DNA of 64,000 nucleotides from Progne subis subis (Eukaryota; Chordata; Aves; Passeriformes; Hirundinidae). Positions within the stretch are counted from its first letter, which is position 1. The number at the start of each line of letters is the position of its first letter. This document shows, one piece after another, positions 22,983 to 35,230 of the stretch. The notes under the pieces were generated by a model, which was given only the letters and a program-made list of their open reading frames with translations, was not told the DNA's origin and did no database searches. Where the stretch lies: positions 1,984,001 to 2,048,000 of the forward strand of contig JAKJHU010000067.1 of NCBI GenBank assembly GCA_022316685.1, read 5' to 3'. The position numbers and the translations under genes are program-made.

Positions 22983-23608
22983 GTAGTATAATAAATGATC
23001 AAGCCCAATTTCGTGAATCAAAATATAGCGTTTTATTTATAAACTCAGTCTCTAACAGCCACAATTAAAAAGGAACAGCGTCAAACCTGGGTTTCGGCAC
23101 TGGGTGACACAGAAACAGACTCTGATCGCTCCGAATCTACCCTGTTCACAAAGTGTGTCTCGAGCTGCTGGGTTTTATACAGTCTTTCGCTAAGGATGAG
23201 GAGTTGCTTCACTCCTCGTGTCCCCTCTGCTTCATCAGATATTCATGTCCATGTCTCCGGTTAGTTGAATAGATTTCCTGGGGTGGAACAATGTCTCGAT
23301 TGCTTTCTCTGGAGTGGGGTTTAGAGATGAAAAACTCGGCTGGAGCAGATAAGATACCCATCTGGTGTTGGTCGCTGCATCGTTAGCTGGTTCATCTCCG
23401 GGGGAGGGGGGACACATCTTATCTGGTTACTCCTTCTATTCACTGAGTAAACTAGCGTTCTGATGGTTTCCTGGCAGAAACCCCTTGTTTCTCAATCCTT
23501 TGTGTCCCCCTCACATTCCGTTTCTCAAATCCCAAGTACATTTTATATTTTACAAAGTTTGATTCAGACCGAACGCCAATTAACTTTATATTACATATCA
23601 CAGTAGTA
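22983..23608 (-). mobile_element. Solo ERV LTR with GTAGTA target duplication
   Basis: A 614-bp LTR (22989-23602) on the minus strand, bracketed by perfect GTAGTA repeats at 22983-22988 and 23603-23608. Its 5' end on its own strand is TGTGATATG; its 3' end reads CATTTATTA, so the terminal CA has decayed. A TATAAAA box (plus 23173-23179) and AATAAA (plus 23032-23037) lie in the right order. The segment is clearly richer in GC and CpG than its flanks. The 6-bp duplication fits a class II (ERVK-like) insertion. No internal genes remain. The minus-strand frame at 23235-23417 is within the U3 part. Confidence 0.85.
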
Positions 23609-26600
23609 ATTAATATAGTATGCTTAAACTGTCTGTTTGGTCAGGATAACATCCAGTGAACATGTAGAGAAGACCCTGCTATTGATATACCAACTATCAG
23701 CATCTACCATCTGAAGAAAGTATGGACCAAGGCCCAAACTGGATGTGATAATGGAGACACAGCCAAGAAACATGCATGCTCTAAAAAGGCTGACACAAGG
23801 AGGGACCATGCAAAACAGTTCCTGGAATATGGAAACTAGTTTATGGAAATATGAATATGCAACAGACTGATGCAATAAAAAGGGTATTTAAAGAATATCT
23901 CTGAAACAGCAAGTTGTGGACTTGGCTAAATGCCAAGTCACTTATTTGGCCATAATTTTGGTTAATCTGTCTCCTAATTGTCTTATTTTTATTTTATTTA
24001 ACCTATTTACTAAAATTTACCAGGAAAGCGTATCTTGTTTTTCATATATATATTGTAAATGTGCAAATGTGTATCTGCAAAACTGAGGTTGATAAGCCCA
24101 AGTCAAAAACTGAGTTTGAGAAAAGTTTTTAACAGCTCCAAGTAACTTCCAGTAGCCCTAATTAATGAATAAAATGAATAAAAGAATGTTGAGGGTGTTG
24201 AACATTTCAGAAAATCTTACTCCTTTTCTCTAAAATATTGAAAGCTTACAGGATATCAATAGTCTTACAGCTACATCAAATGCAGAAGGTACTATAAGAA
24301 CTCATGTACTCCTACAAATCTCTCAGGAATTTAAGAGATTTCCTTGACTTATGAGGCATTAAGTCTCTGGATAAAATATCAAATAAAATGCAGAGATACA
24401 GTTTATGAAAGATTGAGAAGGGTTATAAAATTTGATTTACTGTAAATAATTCATAATGCCCTTTGCAGGACTGTGAAATCCTTTTTGGCAGTTCTAGTTT
24501 TGGTTATAAATACTCATGCAATGAATACAGAACAGGATTATATTACACAGACAACAAGTTTTCTAACTGATTGTACATGTGTACTAGTGATATGTGTTTA
24601 TTAAGAGATGTAACAAGCATTCCACTTGAATGTATTGAAATGAAGTAACAACAAATTAGGGACGAAACTGAAAATAATGTCATATTAAGTTCTGTGAAAC
24701 CCTCCAATTATGAATCAGTTGCAGAGTTTCTTAGTTCTGAAAACTCTCAACTATTTTATATTACATATTTTTGCAAGACTTTTTTACTTTGCAAATATGC
24801 TTTGTGCCTGCATAAGATACTATAATCTTTGCATACTTTTCCAGAAAAATACTTAATAAATACATTTTTTTAAAAGGCTGTAGTTTATATTTGATCTCCT
24901 TGACAGTGTTCAGCTACTGGAAAACACAAAATTGTGAAAATTCAGAAATCAGAAACAATGCTGCTTGTGGAATATATCTACTATATTTTTGCACCTTATG
25001 TTTCTTCTTAAAAGTTAATAATATGGACTCTTTGTCTTGTTACTTGTGATGTACTTGTACTATTGCTAAAAAAACCCAAAACCAAACCAAACAAAAAAAG
25101 TAGAAAAACCTATCTTTCTTATCTTAATTTGTCCATCAAAATTAAATAAAATTTGGAATTAAAAATGAAAAGTTTTCAAACAACAATGCATAAAACCCCG
25201 AGAAACCTGAGGGTGTATTAGGATAGAAGAAATTAGAAAACTTGGATGAACTACCGAAAAATGACTGCTAGCTTCACTGCCTTCTGTAGGGTAAATGTCT
25301 GACGTTATTTATGCCTTACAGGGGTATTATGAATGAGCAGGGATCACATGAGGGAACATGTGCTCAGTAAAATGGAGTAAAGGAGATTAGTGAACATATT
25401 GATAAGATTAGAGTGGTGGGAAGAGAAAAGCACTAGAAATGTGAAAGAGGACCTTAAATCCCTTAGGGTATGTAAAAAAATTAATGCTGCAGCATCAAAA
25501 TATGGACTATATATAGTTTTAAATATATGTACAATATGTGTAACAACAATATGAACTGAAGTGTCAAAAAATAAAGAGGAAACCTGTACTAAAATGATGT
25601 TGCCAGTACTTGAATTAAGCTATGTGAATCTCCTTTTCCCCTTTTCTTAATCTTCTGGAAGCTGAGGGAAGTGAAGAGTTTTTCAGTCTTAGAACACTGG
25701 TTCTCTTGGGAAATTTTTTAGTAATGCAAAATATTGCCATGCTCCAAGCAAAAACTTTCAATACATATATATATTTATTTAAAATGCTTATTCAAACAAT
25801 ACTAATGTTCACTAAAACTGTCAGTTGAAGCAGCACTGGAAGAAGTATGTAAAACAGTATTAGTACTGTGGGAAAATGTTACCATGTATACACTATGGAC
25901 CCTTAATGAGATATATGATTGGCAGAAATTTAGATCCATCAGAACAGAGCTTCACATATAAAAATCCATAATCAGTGTAATACAGGATTTTAGTTCTTAC
26001 ACAAGGACTTGCATAAAACAACAAACTGGCTCATTTATATTCAAAAATATACCTTTTCCATTCATAATAGCCATATTTTGCCTCATGTTTCTTGTGTAAT
26101 TTGAATGGAAGCACACTTTACATCTGTAAGGAAAAATCTCTAAACAGGAATAAATTATGATGCTGAAACAAATTAGGTTTTCATGAGTCAGGAAAATTTT
26201 AAAAATTTTAAAATTATGTGCTTCTATTTATTATTTTCTCATGCATGGATGTGGTGGTTGTGAAGGAAAATAGTGCCAAAGTTATTAATACAGTACAAGA
26301 TTCACCTGTCATTTCTAGTGTTAAGGAAAAGAGAGTAACTCAAGAGACACAAGAGAAAAATGGAGACAAGTTACATAATTACTAATATATCTTCGGTAGG
26401 AGTAACATACCACATGCCACTTTTACTTGTAGAACCTACATAACTGCAGCTGATGTGTACAAAATCCTTTTCCACTTCATTCTTCTTCGTCCCTCACCAA
26501 GTCTAAGAAAGGTAACTCCAAATACTGCAGTTGTTAAATCTCCGACTAAGATAAGGTTATAAAAAAGCAAAATTCATGGTCTAACCTGAATATGAATCTG

Positions 26601-27860
26601 AACATCTGAAGTTGAAGGGTGGTAGGCAGCTCAAGTCTCTGCTGCCTTACAATCAGTAGACCTTCCATTCAATGCAATTAAAAATATTTAAATGCCGCAT
26701 TTATATTTACTAAGTGCTAATTTAGGCAGATATTCTGAATCATCCTCTAGAGGATCCTATCATACTCTGTTATCTAATTTGGGTCTCTGCTGTTTAGTAG
26801 TTGTTGTTGTTGTTGTTGTTGTTGTTGAGGTCTTGCATATGTGACAGAAGTTGATATGAATGAAAAATGAGGCTACTGCTCTGCTAAATTTTTACACAGT
26901 TTCCTTCTACTTAGACTTCCCTAGATTCAGCTGGAGGCGGTGTCCCTCAGAGCAGTGGTACACAATCTAGTAGAGATACCGTGATAAGGTTCAGTATACA
27001 CCTGCAGCCCTGAAGCCTTTTTAAGATGGAACCTTGGTGCTATCACCATTGGCATTTGCACAAGAAACAGGAAAACTTGTCTGTCTCAGTCAGAGTGCAT
27101 TTAGTCTTTCCTGGAGGAAATGCCAATGTATCTACTCTACATATATGCAAACATTACTGCTTAGGTAAATATACTGGAGTGGATGCCATCACAGTAACAC
27201 CCTCTGTCTCTGAAAGCTCTGTTGTAAACTCCCTGCTTCTGAGGCTCAGTGTTCTGGGTGCCACAGGGGGTTTAAGGACCAGTTCGAATGTAGCTCTGCA
27301 GAATGACTTTTGTTCCAGTTTATGAAAAAATATGCAGACCTGTGAGAGAAAGCTATGGGAAAGAATGCAGAAGGATAGGATGGATAAGGTCAGGAGTGTT
27401 GAGAGAGACAGCTCATGGATCCCAGGCAGAAACACCGGTGTGGAAAAATGTATAATCCTACTAGAAAACCAAAACAGAAAGAACAAGGGTGGGTAGTTGG
27501 GGTCTAGCTGCGTGGTTGCTGCATCTCCAGGCCTGCACCATAAATATCACCACTGATATCTCTCTAGGGAATGATGGCAACTCAACAGCAGTAGGACTCA
27601 TTTCAACAAATGTCTGCATGGCCAAGAATCTTTAGGTACCTTTGGGACAAGAATGATCAGTCTTTTGTGCATGGTAGGCAGCGAATAATTGGTTTATATC
27701 CTTAAGTTCTGCTGGCAGGGTCTCTTTGCACCTGGCTAATTATGCCCTGACAAACTGAACCAGAAGAGGGGACGTAACATTTCAATGTAGTAAAAATGTC
27801 AGGTTTATAGGAAGGAGAATACAAAAGAGGAATAAAATAATTCCATAGCTTCTGGTGGCA

Positions 27861-27865
<5 letters not shown>
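23609..27865. other. Gene-poor AT-rich DNA
   Basis: Contains an A-rich patch near 25070-25100 and a TTG microsatellite at 26801-26827. At 26,449-26,510 a segment between ACTGCAG and AAAG|GTAACT is open in one frame (DVYKILFHFILL...), but its pyrimidine tract is poor. Bases 26,930-27,760 are less AT-rich and may be an old repeat that I cannot name; frames at 27026 and 27154 are unrecognised. Confidence 0.45.
26801..26827. repeat. (TTG)9 microsatellite
   Basis: Nine perfect TTG units. Confidence 0.95.

Positions 27866-27891
<26 letters not shown>
27866..27891. repeat. Poly-T tract, 26 nt
   Basis: Uninterrupted T run. Confidence 0.95.
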
Positions 27892-27896
<5 letters not shown>

Positions 27897-29042
27897 TTAT
27901 TGTAACTGGTCCCTTTTAATATCAGAAGAAAGAAAGAAAAATAAGCAAACAGAGCAGATATTGAGGTAGGGACTGTTACTGGGTCCTTACAGTCTTTACA
28001 AAGTGCCTTCTTTTACCTTCTTCCCATTTCTTTTTAGAGTTCTTTTCTTTCTGGAGATGTTTACAGTTTCTGAGCCCCCAAAATATTAAAGGTTAGCATA
28101 GAAGTCTTATATATTGGACAAAAAGTGTTTCTGCTGAAAGAAGAGAATAATCTAAGCTTTGCCTATCTGGTTGTAATTTCATACTTTAAAATTGTATGCA
28201 TTGAGATTGCACACAAAGTATACTTATTTCTAGACCTCACACAGAACTCAAGTTTATACAGGTAAAAAAATCTTTTCCTTTCTTTTATAAGAAAGAAGGC
28301 TGTGTGAAGGTGAAACAACTTTTTTTTCTCAGTATTCTTACCTTGTTTTCAAGGGTGATTAGTTTCTAGTGCAAAAATGTCACATATAGTACAGTTAAAA
28401 TGTAACATGAAATTATATCTTTTCAGCTTCAACTAGACAGCTGAATGAAGAGCACTTTTCAAAAGTGTCATAAAAATGCATTTAAATAAAGGGTAATTTT
28501 GGGGTGGGGGGAATATGTTTCTACTGTCAAATAAATAAAATAAAATAAAATAAAATAAAATAAAATAAAATCCTTGAATTTTAGTAACTTTTGTTATTTC
28601 CAAGTATAAAGCTTCAGATACTATGTAGAACTAATGCTCAGTTTCTTCATAGAATAAATCATGATTTCTGAAAATCTTAGGTTTATATTAGTGATCATCA
28701 AAAATCCAAGATAAGAATAGTGTATGCAAAGGTTTTGTAATGTCTTATCGTATCTGAAAACTACACAAACATCCCAGAGATATCAAAACCATTAGAAAGA
28801 TAATAAAAGAATCATTAAACTTGAGTCTTTCATTTAAGGAAATAAAAAACTCAAACTCTTAATTTAAATTTTTGTCAATACACAATGACTTTTTAATTAC
28901 AAGAAAATAATACTGATTTAAAAAAAAAAAAATTCTTGATCTTATTTACTAAATTAAATTAAATTAATAAAATGTTATGTTGCTTTGACCATGTCTGGAT
29001 CCTAAGTAACAACCAAAGATGCATTCTCATTCTCCTCCTCAG
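27892..29042. other. AT-rich DNA, (AAAAT)n
   Basis: Holds an AAAAT microsatellite at 28531-28570. A 38-nt segment after TATCTTTTCAG at 28428 is open (STRQLNEEHFSK), but its donor AAA|GTGTCA is weak. No other candidate. Confidence 0.45.
28531..28570. repeat. (AAAAT)n microsatellite
   Basis: About eight AAAAT units with a slightly different start. Confidence 0.95.
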
Positions 29043-29081
29043 CTGGATAGAGAAGAGAAAATGTATCAAAAGGTTCATAAG
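29043..29081 (+). other. Exon-like 39-nt segment with strong splice signals
   Basis: This has the best pair of splice signals in the window: a pyrimidine tract ending CTCATTCTCCTCCTCAG and a consensus donor AAG|GTAAGT. The 39 nt (13 codons) are open in phase 0, reading LDREEKMYQKVHK, a charged coiled-coil-like peptide, and also open in a second frame. The length is in the range of alternatively spliced small exons. Phase 0 in and out would fit after the 13,951-14,038 candidate and before the 37,022 candidate. I do not recognise the peptide, and short open segments are easy to get by chance. Confidence 0.3.
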
Positions 29082-29265
29082 GTAAGTGCAGGAAGAGCTC
29101 ACTCACCAGTTACTGTCATGGGCAAAACAGATTAAATCCTAAAAACACCCTCCTTCTCCACTGACCTTGGGGTTTGGACAATTCTTTCTCTTAGATATTC
29201 TCATTCCTCTCTTGTGGCTGCAATTACTTCTGCACAAAAACTTCCTTCCCCCCCCTCCCTAAATA

Positions 29266-29729
29266 TGTTATCACAGAGTCAGTATCACTATTTCTGATGT
29301 CCTCAGCCTTGGCTAGTGGCAGGTCCATCCCAGCGCTGGCGGGCATTGTCCTTCTTGGATCTATGCGAAAACTTCTGGCAGCTTTTCAGAGACACATCCT
29401 GTCACTAGAGGACACGAAAAGAATGATACTCACAGTCTGTAGTCAGAGCAAAAAGAAGGGAAGTTTATTTCTTGACTGATTTATATAGCTTTTGGATAAT
29501 AACCAGGGACTGGAGAATGAGGTTGCTACCTGTCCGACTCCACCGGTCAAACTAGAAGTCCATCAACTGTCCCTCCTCAGAGAGGAATGTGAAAACAATC
29601 ACTTTGTTGATGTTGCAATTCGTGAGAGACTCCTCTACAAAAATGCAAACAATCAGAAGGCTAAAAATCTCAAAGTAACAACACCCTAGAGCCCCCTTTT
29701 TACCAGAATCTAACCACACAAACCTAACA
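29266..29729 (-). mobile_element. Degraded ERV LTR, minus strand
   Basis: The GC- and CpG-rich segment contains, on the minus strand, TATATAAAT (plus 29479-29487) and GAAATAAAC (AATAAA at plus 29464-29469) near its middle, as in a retroviral LTR. TGTTA at 29266 and TAACA at 29725-29729 are possible inverted ends. No clear target duplication is seen, so the limits are approximate. The frames at 29297 and 29492 lie in it and are not genes. Confidence 0.6.
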
Positions 29730-30189
29730 CAAGTGGCTCTTAAAATATCAAAATTAGATCAGATCCTAATCCTTACATTTTCAGGGTATCTCTGACTCGT
29801 ATAGGAACTGATTTTTATCTTTCTGGCAAAAGTATTTCATTCTCTTCCATATTTCATTCTGCTTCTTTAATGATATTGCATATATTTTTTTAATAAAGTT
29901 AGCAATCAATTGCTATTTAGGAATTTTAAGCTTAAATAATAATTCTTCACTTTTTAATCCAAATAAGGCAGTTTTTATAAATTTAATTAATAAATAAAAG
30001 CCAGGCATCTGGGGACCAATAACCCTATCCAACAGTACAAGCTGGGTGTCAAATGACTGCGGTTGAGCCTTGTGACATAGAAGTCCATCAGCTTCCTTGG
30101 TTGCATTCCCTTCTGTTTTTTTGTTTTGTTTTGTTTTGTTTTTTACTGGAAGGGTAATCAAGAACTTGCACAGATTGCACAGAGATGCT
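29730..30189. other. AT-rich DNA without recognised gene
   Basis: No gene recognised; a (TTTTG)n-like stretch lies at about 30116-30142. Confidence 0.5.
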
Positions 30190-30330
30190 GTGCGGTCTTC
30201 AACCTTCAGGATGTTCCAAACCTGTCTGGATATGGCTCTCAAAAATCTGCTCTAGTTGTTTCTGCTTTGTTAGAAGCAGGTTGGACTAGGCAGACTTCAG
30301 AAGTCCTTTCAAACCTTAGTGATCCTCTGG
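30190..30330 (+). mobile_element. CR1 3'-end fragment, plus strand
   Basis: Short piece with 'TTCCAAACCTGTCTGGATAT', 'GAAGCAGGTTGGACTAG' and 'AGTCCTTTCAAACCTTAG', which mark the CR1 3' end. Both overlapping frames are shadows. Confidence 0.8.
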
Positions 30331-30405
30331 TTCTTTGTATTTTTGTAGTCCTGTTATTTTGTGGGGGGAAAAAAAATAATGCTGATCTGAAGAGAAATTA
30401 GACTT

Positions 30406-30498
30406 AAAACACAAAACAAACACCAAAAAAAACCCAAACAAACAAACCAAAAAAACCAAAAACAAACAAACAAAAAAACCCCAACAACAACAACAAAC
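30406..30498. repeat. A/C-only tract, 93 nt
   Basis: No G or T for 93 bases: mixtures of AAAC, CAAA and (CAA)n. Similar tracts lie at 38483 and 48106, and a reverse-complement type at 35231. Confidence 0.9.
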
Positions 30499-30519
30499 TA
30501 TAAAACTTGCTACACAGGA

Positions 30520-30900
30520 ATCATCTCTTTACAGGACACTTCCCTGTCTAACCATCCAGAAGCTACCCTGACAGTCACTTTTGCACCATCTGAGCTGGAA
30601 CTGAAGCCCCTTTGCCACTACACACCCCACACTCCCATGATCAGACCAAGTTTCCTTAACAACTTGATCCCAGGTTTCCCATAGCAGAGTCTCAGATGTC
30701 CAGATCCTTTAAAAAAATTGATTATTGTTCAATAACTAGATAAAAAATAACAAAATATCAGCTTGAGCTGGGTGCCTCTGGGAAGGGACTCCAAACAAAG
30801 GATCCCCTGGGCTTTTATACCCATACAGTCTATATGCAGTAAAAGGAGGATGATGGATAGGTTTAACGTCTGTGTTATGACATAGTTTTGCTTCCTACTT
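30520..30900 (-). mobile_element. Probable ERV LTR remnant, minus strand
   Basis: On the minus strand a TATAAAA box (plus 30813-30819) precedes an LTR-like region. The box is followed by wording such as CCCAGGGGATCC and TTCCCAGAGGCACCCAGC, which looks like the U3/R part of an avian LTR. Ends and target duplication could not be found. It lies directly upstream of the twin hairpins. Confidence 0.45.
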
Positions 30901-30972
30901 TCATAATTCTTGATATAGAATTGTGTGTGTTGTGTTTTCCCTTTAAATACTTTAAATGATGGTCTTGTTTCT

Positions 30973-31067
30973 TACTGCATTACAGGAACATCTAAATGTG
31001 TGCTGACACATACCACACATTCTGTGGTATGTGTCAGCACATATTTGGATGTTCCTGTAATGCAGTA
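30973..31067. repeat. Hairpin 1: 45-bp arms, 5-nt loop
   Basis: The left arm 30973-31017 and right arm 31023-31067 are inverted copies of each other, separated by CATTC. Only two positions differ, and in plus-strand RNA both would be G-U pairs. A continuous 45-bp stem with a 5-nt loop is longer and more perfect than typical animal microRNA precursors. It may be a recent inverted duplication, a miniature element or a small-RNA hairpin. No transcription evidence is available. Confidence 0.9.
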
Positions 31068-31092
31068 CTTTAATGCTGTACTGTAATGCAGT

Positions 31093-31146
31093 AATTTAAC
31101 ATTCATGTAAGGAAGGTATCTGCCTTCCTTACATGAAAGTTAAATT
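31093..31146. repeat. Hairpin 2: 24-bp arms, 6-nt loop
   Basis: The left arm 31093-31116 and right arm 31123-31146 are inverted copies with one mismatch around the loop TATCTG. It starts 25 bases after hairpin 1, and its left arm abuts a second copy of CTGTAATGCAGTA (31081-31093), the last 13 bases of hairpin 1 (31055-31067). Confidence 0.9.
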
Positions 31147-32532
31147 CTTGTTGCATGAGATTGAAGTATCCTTGTAAAGTGCATTAGATTATTTTTCTAG
31201 AACCCCAGAGTATCCATTCCTCCCATCAATCCATTCCTCTAATGATTAAAGAAACAAGGGTGATGGGTACTGTGTTTACCCAAAACAAAGAATAAAATTC
31301 TCCACTCAGAAGAAGTGTGGTATCAATGAACCTTGTGGAAATTTTCACAGGATCCATTTAATATATCGGGTGAAAATCAGGCTCTCTAAACAAATATCCT
31401 TGGATTACGAGTCTTGTCATGGCTATGGCTTTGAACTTGGAGACTGAAAAATAAAATTCTCTTATTCTTCAATCACTTTTTTAGTGTTCAAGGCCCTGCA
31501 GCTCATTTGCACTGGAAATTCATGTTTACATATGCATAGCATATGTGATTCACTGAATATTGAAACATAAACTACAGCACAGACATACCACTATATCACT
31601 GTGAGAGCTTATAGCTTCCTCTGAACTGGAATTCTGAACTGGTTGATGAGCAAGTAGCATAACACCAAAGCAGTAGGGTTGAGCAAGAAATACATTAGGG
31701 AGTAACCTAAGACAGATGGATCACCTATTGCTTAAAGAAACACACACACACAGACATATATATACAGGGGTTTTTGGTTTTGTTTTTCTTTTTTTCCGTA
31801 TTTCAAACATCCGAACAGCTGTCTTTACTGCTGTACATTAGCTAAATAGCTGTTTGTATTCAAATACTACACTGATCTGTGATTAGAATGTATTCTCCCA
31901 AGAGACTACAGAGGGTATTATTACCTGTGTTTTCCTCTAAATTGAGGGGGGGAAAAAAAATCATAGATTTAGCTGCCCAATCTAGTCAGTAAGGCAATTC
32001 AAAAATATGTATCTGAATTAGACAGCAGGTATTTTCCCTACTCTCACTTTAGCTCCCATAGAGTCATCCTTTCCCCATCTCATCTTTAGGTCCAACATAC
32101 TTTCCCATTTGGAGCTCAAAATACCCTGTGGTCATGAAATAGTATCATATTGCCTGTGCCCCCAGTAGGGCATATTTCTGTCCACTAGTGTTATTTTTAT
32201 GTCCATTCACAGCAGATATAGCACCTGTCTCTACGACTACAGAATGACCACAGTCTGTTGTGTCTATAGATGACTTATTAGAGAAATGATTATAACACTT
32301 CCCATTAGTGATATGAGACTTGGGATTAAAGGGGATTATTGGTTTCATGTAGGCTGAGAGAGGTAACAACAGGTAATTCAGGGGACAGGGGATTGGGATA
32401 CGACTGGAGGACATACAGAGGTAAGCACCACTTTTCTGGGACAAGGAATCTTGTTCTGGCTCCTGAAGATAAACCCAACACAATACTGTGCAAACAGAGG
32501 AATGAGGTTGAGAAACGGACATGAACTGTGTG
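31147..32532. other. AT-rich DNA without recognised gene
   Basis: Short (CA)n/(TA)n at about 31741-31765. No gene or repeat family recognised. The frames at 32145-32605 look random or run into the LTR. Confidence 0.45.
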
Positions 32533-32908
32533 GGGGGTTGTTGTATTTCCCCACGAGACTAGACGACCGCCAATGGCAAAAGTAAAAGAGTCTGCTCTCT
32601 CTCACTGGGTGGGATATTACAGCTTTTATTCTCGAGTCCTGCCCTGCTTGGCTGCAGCCCTTCCCAATGGCTCACCGTGCCAGAGAGAGCGAGGCCCTCC
32701 CATGTCGGGGCTTTTTCCCCAGGGGGCAGAGCCCAGAGGCAGGGACACGCCACTGCCCAATCAGGGAGAAGTGGGAGGGAACAGGGCTGGGTTACATTTC
32801 AGTGTGGGGGATGGGCACTGCTGGGCAAGGACAGACCACGTGATGCAGAGAAAAAACATTATAAATCTGATGAAATATAAACACAATTAATATATTACAA
32901 CAGGGGGT
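32533..32908 (-). mobile_element. Complete 364-bp solo LTR with GGGGGT duplications
   Basis: The LTR spans 32539-32902. It has perfect 7-bp inverted ends (TGTTGTA/TACAACA) and is flanked by identical 6-bp target duplications GGGGGT (32533-32538 and 32903-32908). On the minus strand AATAAA lies at plus 32625-32630, followed by about 85 bases of U5. The body is GC- and CpG-rich compared with the flanks. These features show a complete and fairly young solo LTR left after homologous recombination. Frames at 32528-32890 on both strands are inside it. Confidence 0.9.
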
Positions 32909-34509
32909 CAAAATCCTCAGAGAACCACAAAGGCCTCCAACCCATTTCCACAAAGGTCTGAGAGAACAGTCTGTGCAAAATAACAAATTTACTCAGAAAG
33001 TGAGAAATCTATCTCCAAGGCAGGGAAAACTCATCTATCTTTAATCCATCTCCCTCTCTCTCTTCCCTCTGCTTTCATCTAAACGCCACTGTCGTGTGCT
33101 TAAATGAGGAGATAAGAGAAATGCAAAGTGTATTATTTATTAAAAAATCCTTATAAGCTTTTGTGGACCCTCTGACTTCTGTTGTTCTTTTTGACCATGA
33201 GCATCTATGAAATTTCCATTCTCTCCTCCCCTTAAGGGTGGAATATCACACCTGGTTTAAAATTTTAGGCCCCTAAGATATTTAAGAGCAGATCAAATAG
33301 AGTTTATAAGAGAAAATGCAAATGGACAAAGTAATAAGAGCAATATATAACAAATTAGAGTGGAATTTTGATTTGGGAAAACCTTGAAATTTTAAGTTGC
33401 TTTGAAAGAATTAATGACCTATTGTGTTTTCCAGCAATTGTTAAATGCTTCAGTCTTTAAATAAAACAAAAAAATCACATCCACATATGGGTTGAAATAC
33501 ATATGGTGCTATTTATACTTTGAAAACAAACAAATGGACAAGAATGCAAAACTGAAGTAAATGTGCAGTTCTGAATCCACACTGATATTTTTCTTTCTTT
33601 AGCCATCACTGTTATTTCAGTAGCTTAGGTGTAGAGCTGCATTATTTTTAGAAGCTGACTAGGAAATATTCTAAGCCCTACCTCAAAAAAGCAAACCATT
33701 TTATGCTATATTTCCCATCCTTTTGTTCTTGTTGTTTGGTTTTATTTCATTCCAGCTTTTATTTGGTGACTGTCATTTTAGTAACTGAAGTAATACTTGA
33801 AAAAAGTATTTATCATTTTTGGCAACCATGTACCCTAAGCTTAAGTGGCCTAAACACAGTTGGTGAAAATGCTCTAATAGGATGACTATGGTAGGTAAGT
33901 TAGCAAAAGAGTTTATATCAGGAAATTTATTTCTATGATAGTACCATAACCCTCTCCATTGGTTAGAACTTCATCATTTTAGGACATTCAAATGTGGTAA
34001 CACTGAACAAAATTCAAGGAGTGATGAAGGAAAGTCACAGATTTACTTCCTCCCCAGCAGTAGTAGAAAAGTCATAAATAGACTGAAAGTTCCAAGAGAC
34101 CTTCAATTGCATTTTTCTCTTCCACAGAGTTCAGTCACTTACAATTGTGCTTTAAAAACAGTGGAAAGGTGACAAATGTGCCTTGAAGTCTGGTGTCAAC
34201 TTGAACTGAAAATAAATGGACTATTTCCCTTTTCCTTTTCCTTTCCCTTTCCCTTTGATTCTCACCTCTAGGCTAGATCTGCTGCAGATAAGTGCTTCAG
34301 TGCAGATAATATCTTAATTGCTGTAATTAAGCTAAATCAAAAAATGTTAACAGCCTAATAATTCTTGTTAGTTTTAAATATAGAAAGGACAGGTTCTCAT
34401 TACATCTTGTTCTTAGATCCATAAAAGGTCTTACTGTGGTGATCAAGGGTTAAAATAAAGCAGAAATATCTATTGTTTAGACCTGATTTTAAATTCACAG
34501 AAACATTAG
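32909..34509. other. AT-rich DNA without recognised gene
   Basis: A CCTTTC-type pyrimidine patch lies at about 34225-34258. Polypyrimidine-AG sites near 33436 and 33602 are not followed by usable open exons. Confidence 0.45.
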
Positions 34510-34965
34510 GATTCACAGAGTCATTAGGACCCCTGGAGTTTGTCTAGTCCAACGGGCTCCTGTACAAAGCAGGGTCAGCTGGAACAGGTTTTCTAGGGCC
34601 ATATTCACTCAGGTTTGTAATACCTCCAAGGTTGCAGACTCCACAGCCTCCCTGTGCAACCTGTGCGATGACTGATTCACATTCTGTCAGTGGGCACCAC
34701 TGAGAAGAGTTTGGTTTCATCTTCTTCATTCCCTCCTTCCTGTCAAATTTTCATCCATATTGACAAGTTCCCTGTGAGCCAGCCCTCTCATCTGGGAGGA
34801 GGACTCTCCAGCTGCAAGTCCCAACTCTCTGAACATTTTTCTATATGTCAGATGTTCCAGCCTCTGAATCATCTCTGTAGACCTGCTCCAGGCTATCCCC
34901 CATATGCCTTGTTTGTCTTGGACTGAAGAGCCCAGAACTGGGGCTGGAGTTCCAGTTCTAGTGCT
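34510..34965 (-). mobile_element. CR1 LINE fragment, minus strand
   Basis: Reversed CR1 3' region of an older subfamily: 'TTCACAGAGTCATTAGGACC', 'GCAGGGTCAGCTGGAACAG', 'GGGCACCACTGAGAAGAGT' and 'GACCTGCTCCAGGCTATCCC'. The three frames of 61-81 codons are shadows of it. Confidence 0.9.
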
Positions 34966-35230
34966 TAGCACAAGTGAAAGACCACCTTCCTTGGCTTGCT
35001 GGCAACACTGCTAATGCAACCCAGGAGACTGAGTGATTTCTGTGCCACAGGATATGAAAAAAAACAGAATAATCTTGTTCAGGAAATAGTGTTTGACTTC
35101 ATATTTCAATAGACAGATAGAATCATGGGTATGTTTTTCTTTGCATAACTTTCCTGGTGCTGGCTAACCATTTGTATGTTTGAGTTCATTAAGATGTCAG
35201 TTAATTTTTTTTTGTAACTGATTTTGTTTA
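34966..35230. other. Unassigned DNA
   Basis: No feature recognised. Confidence 0.5.
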
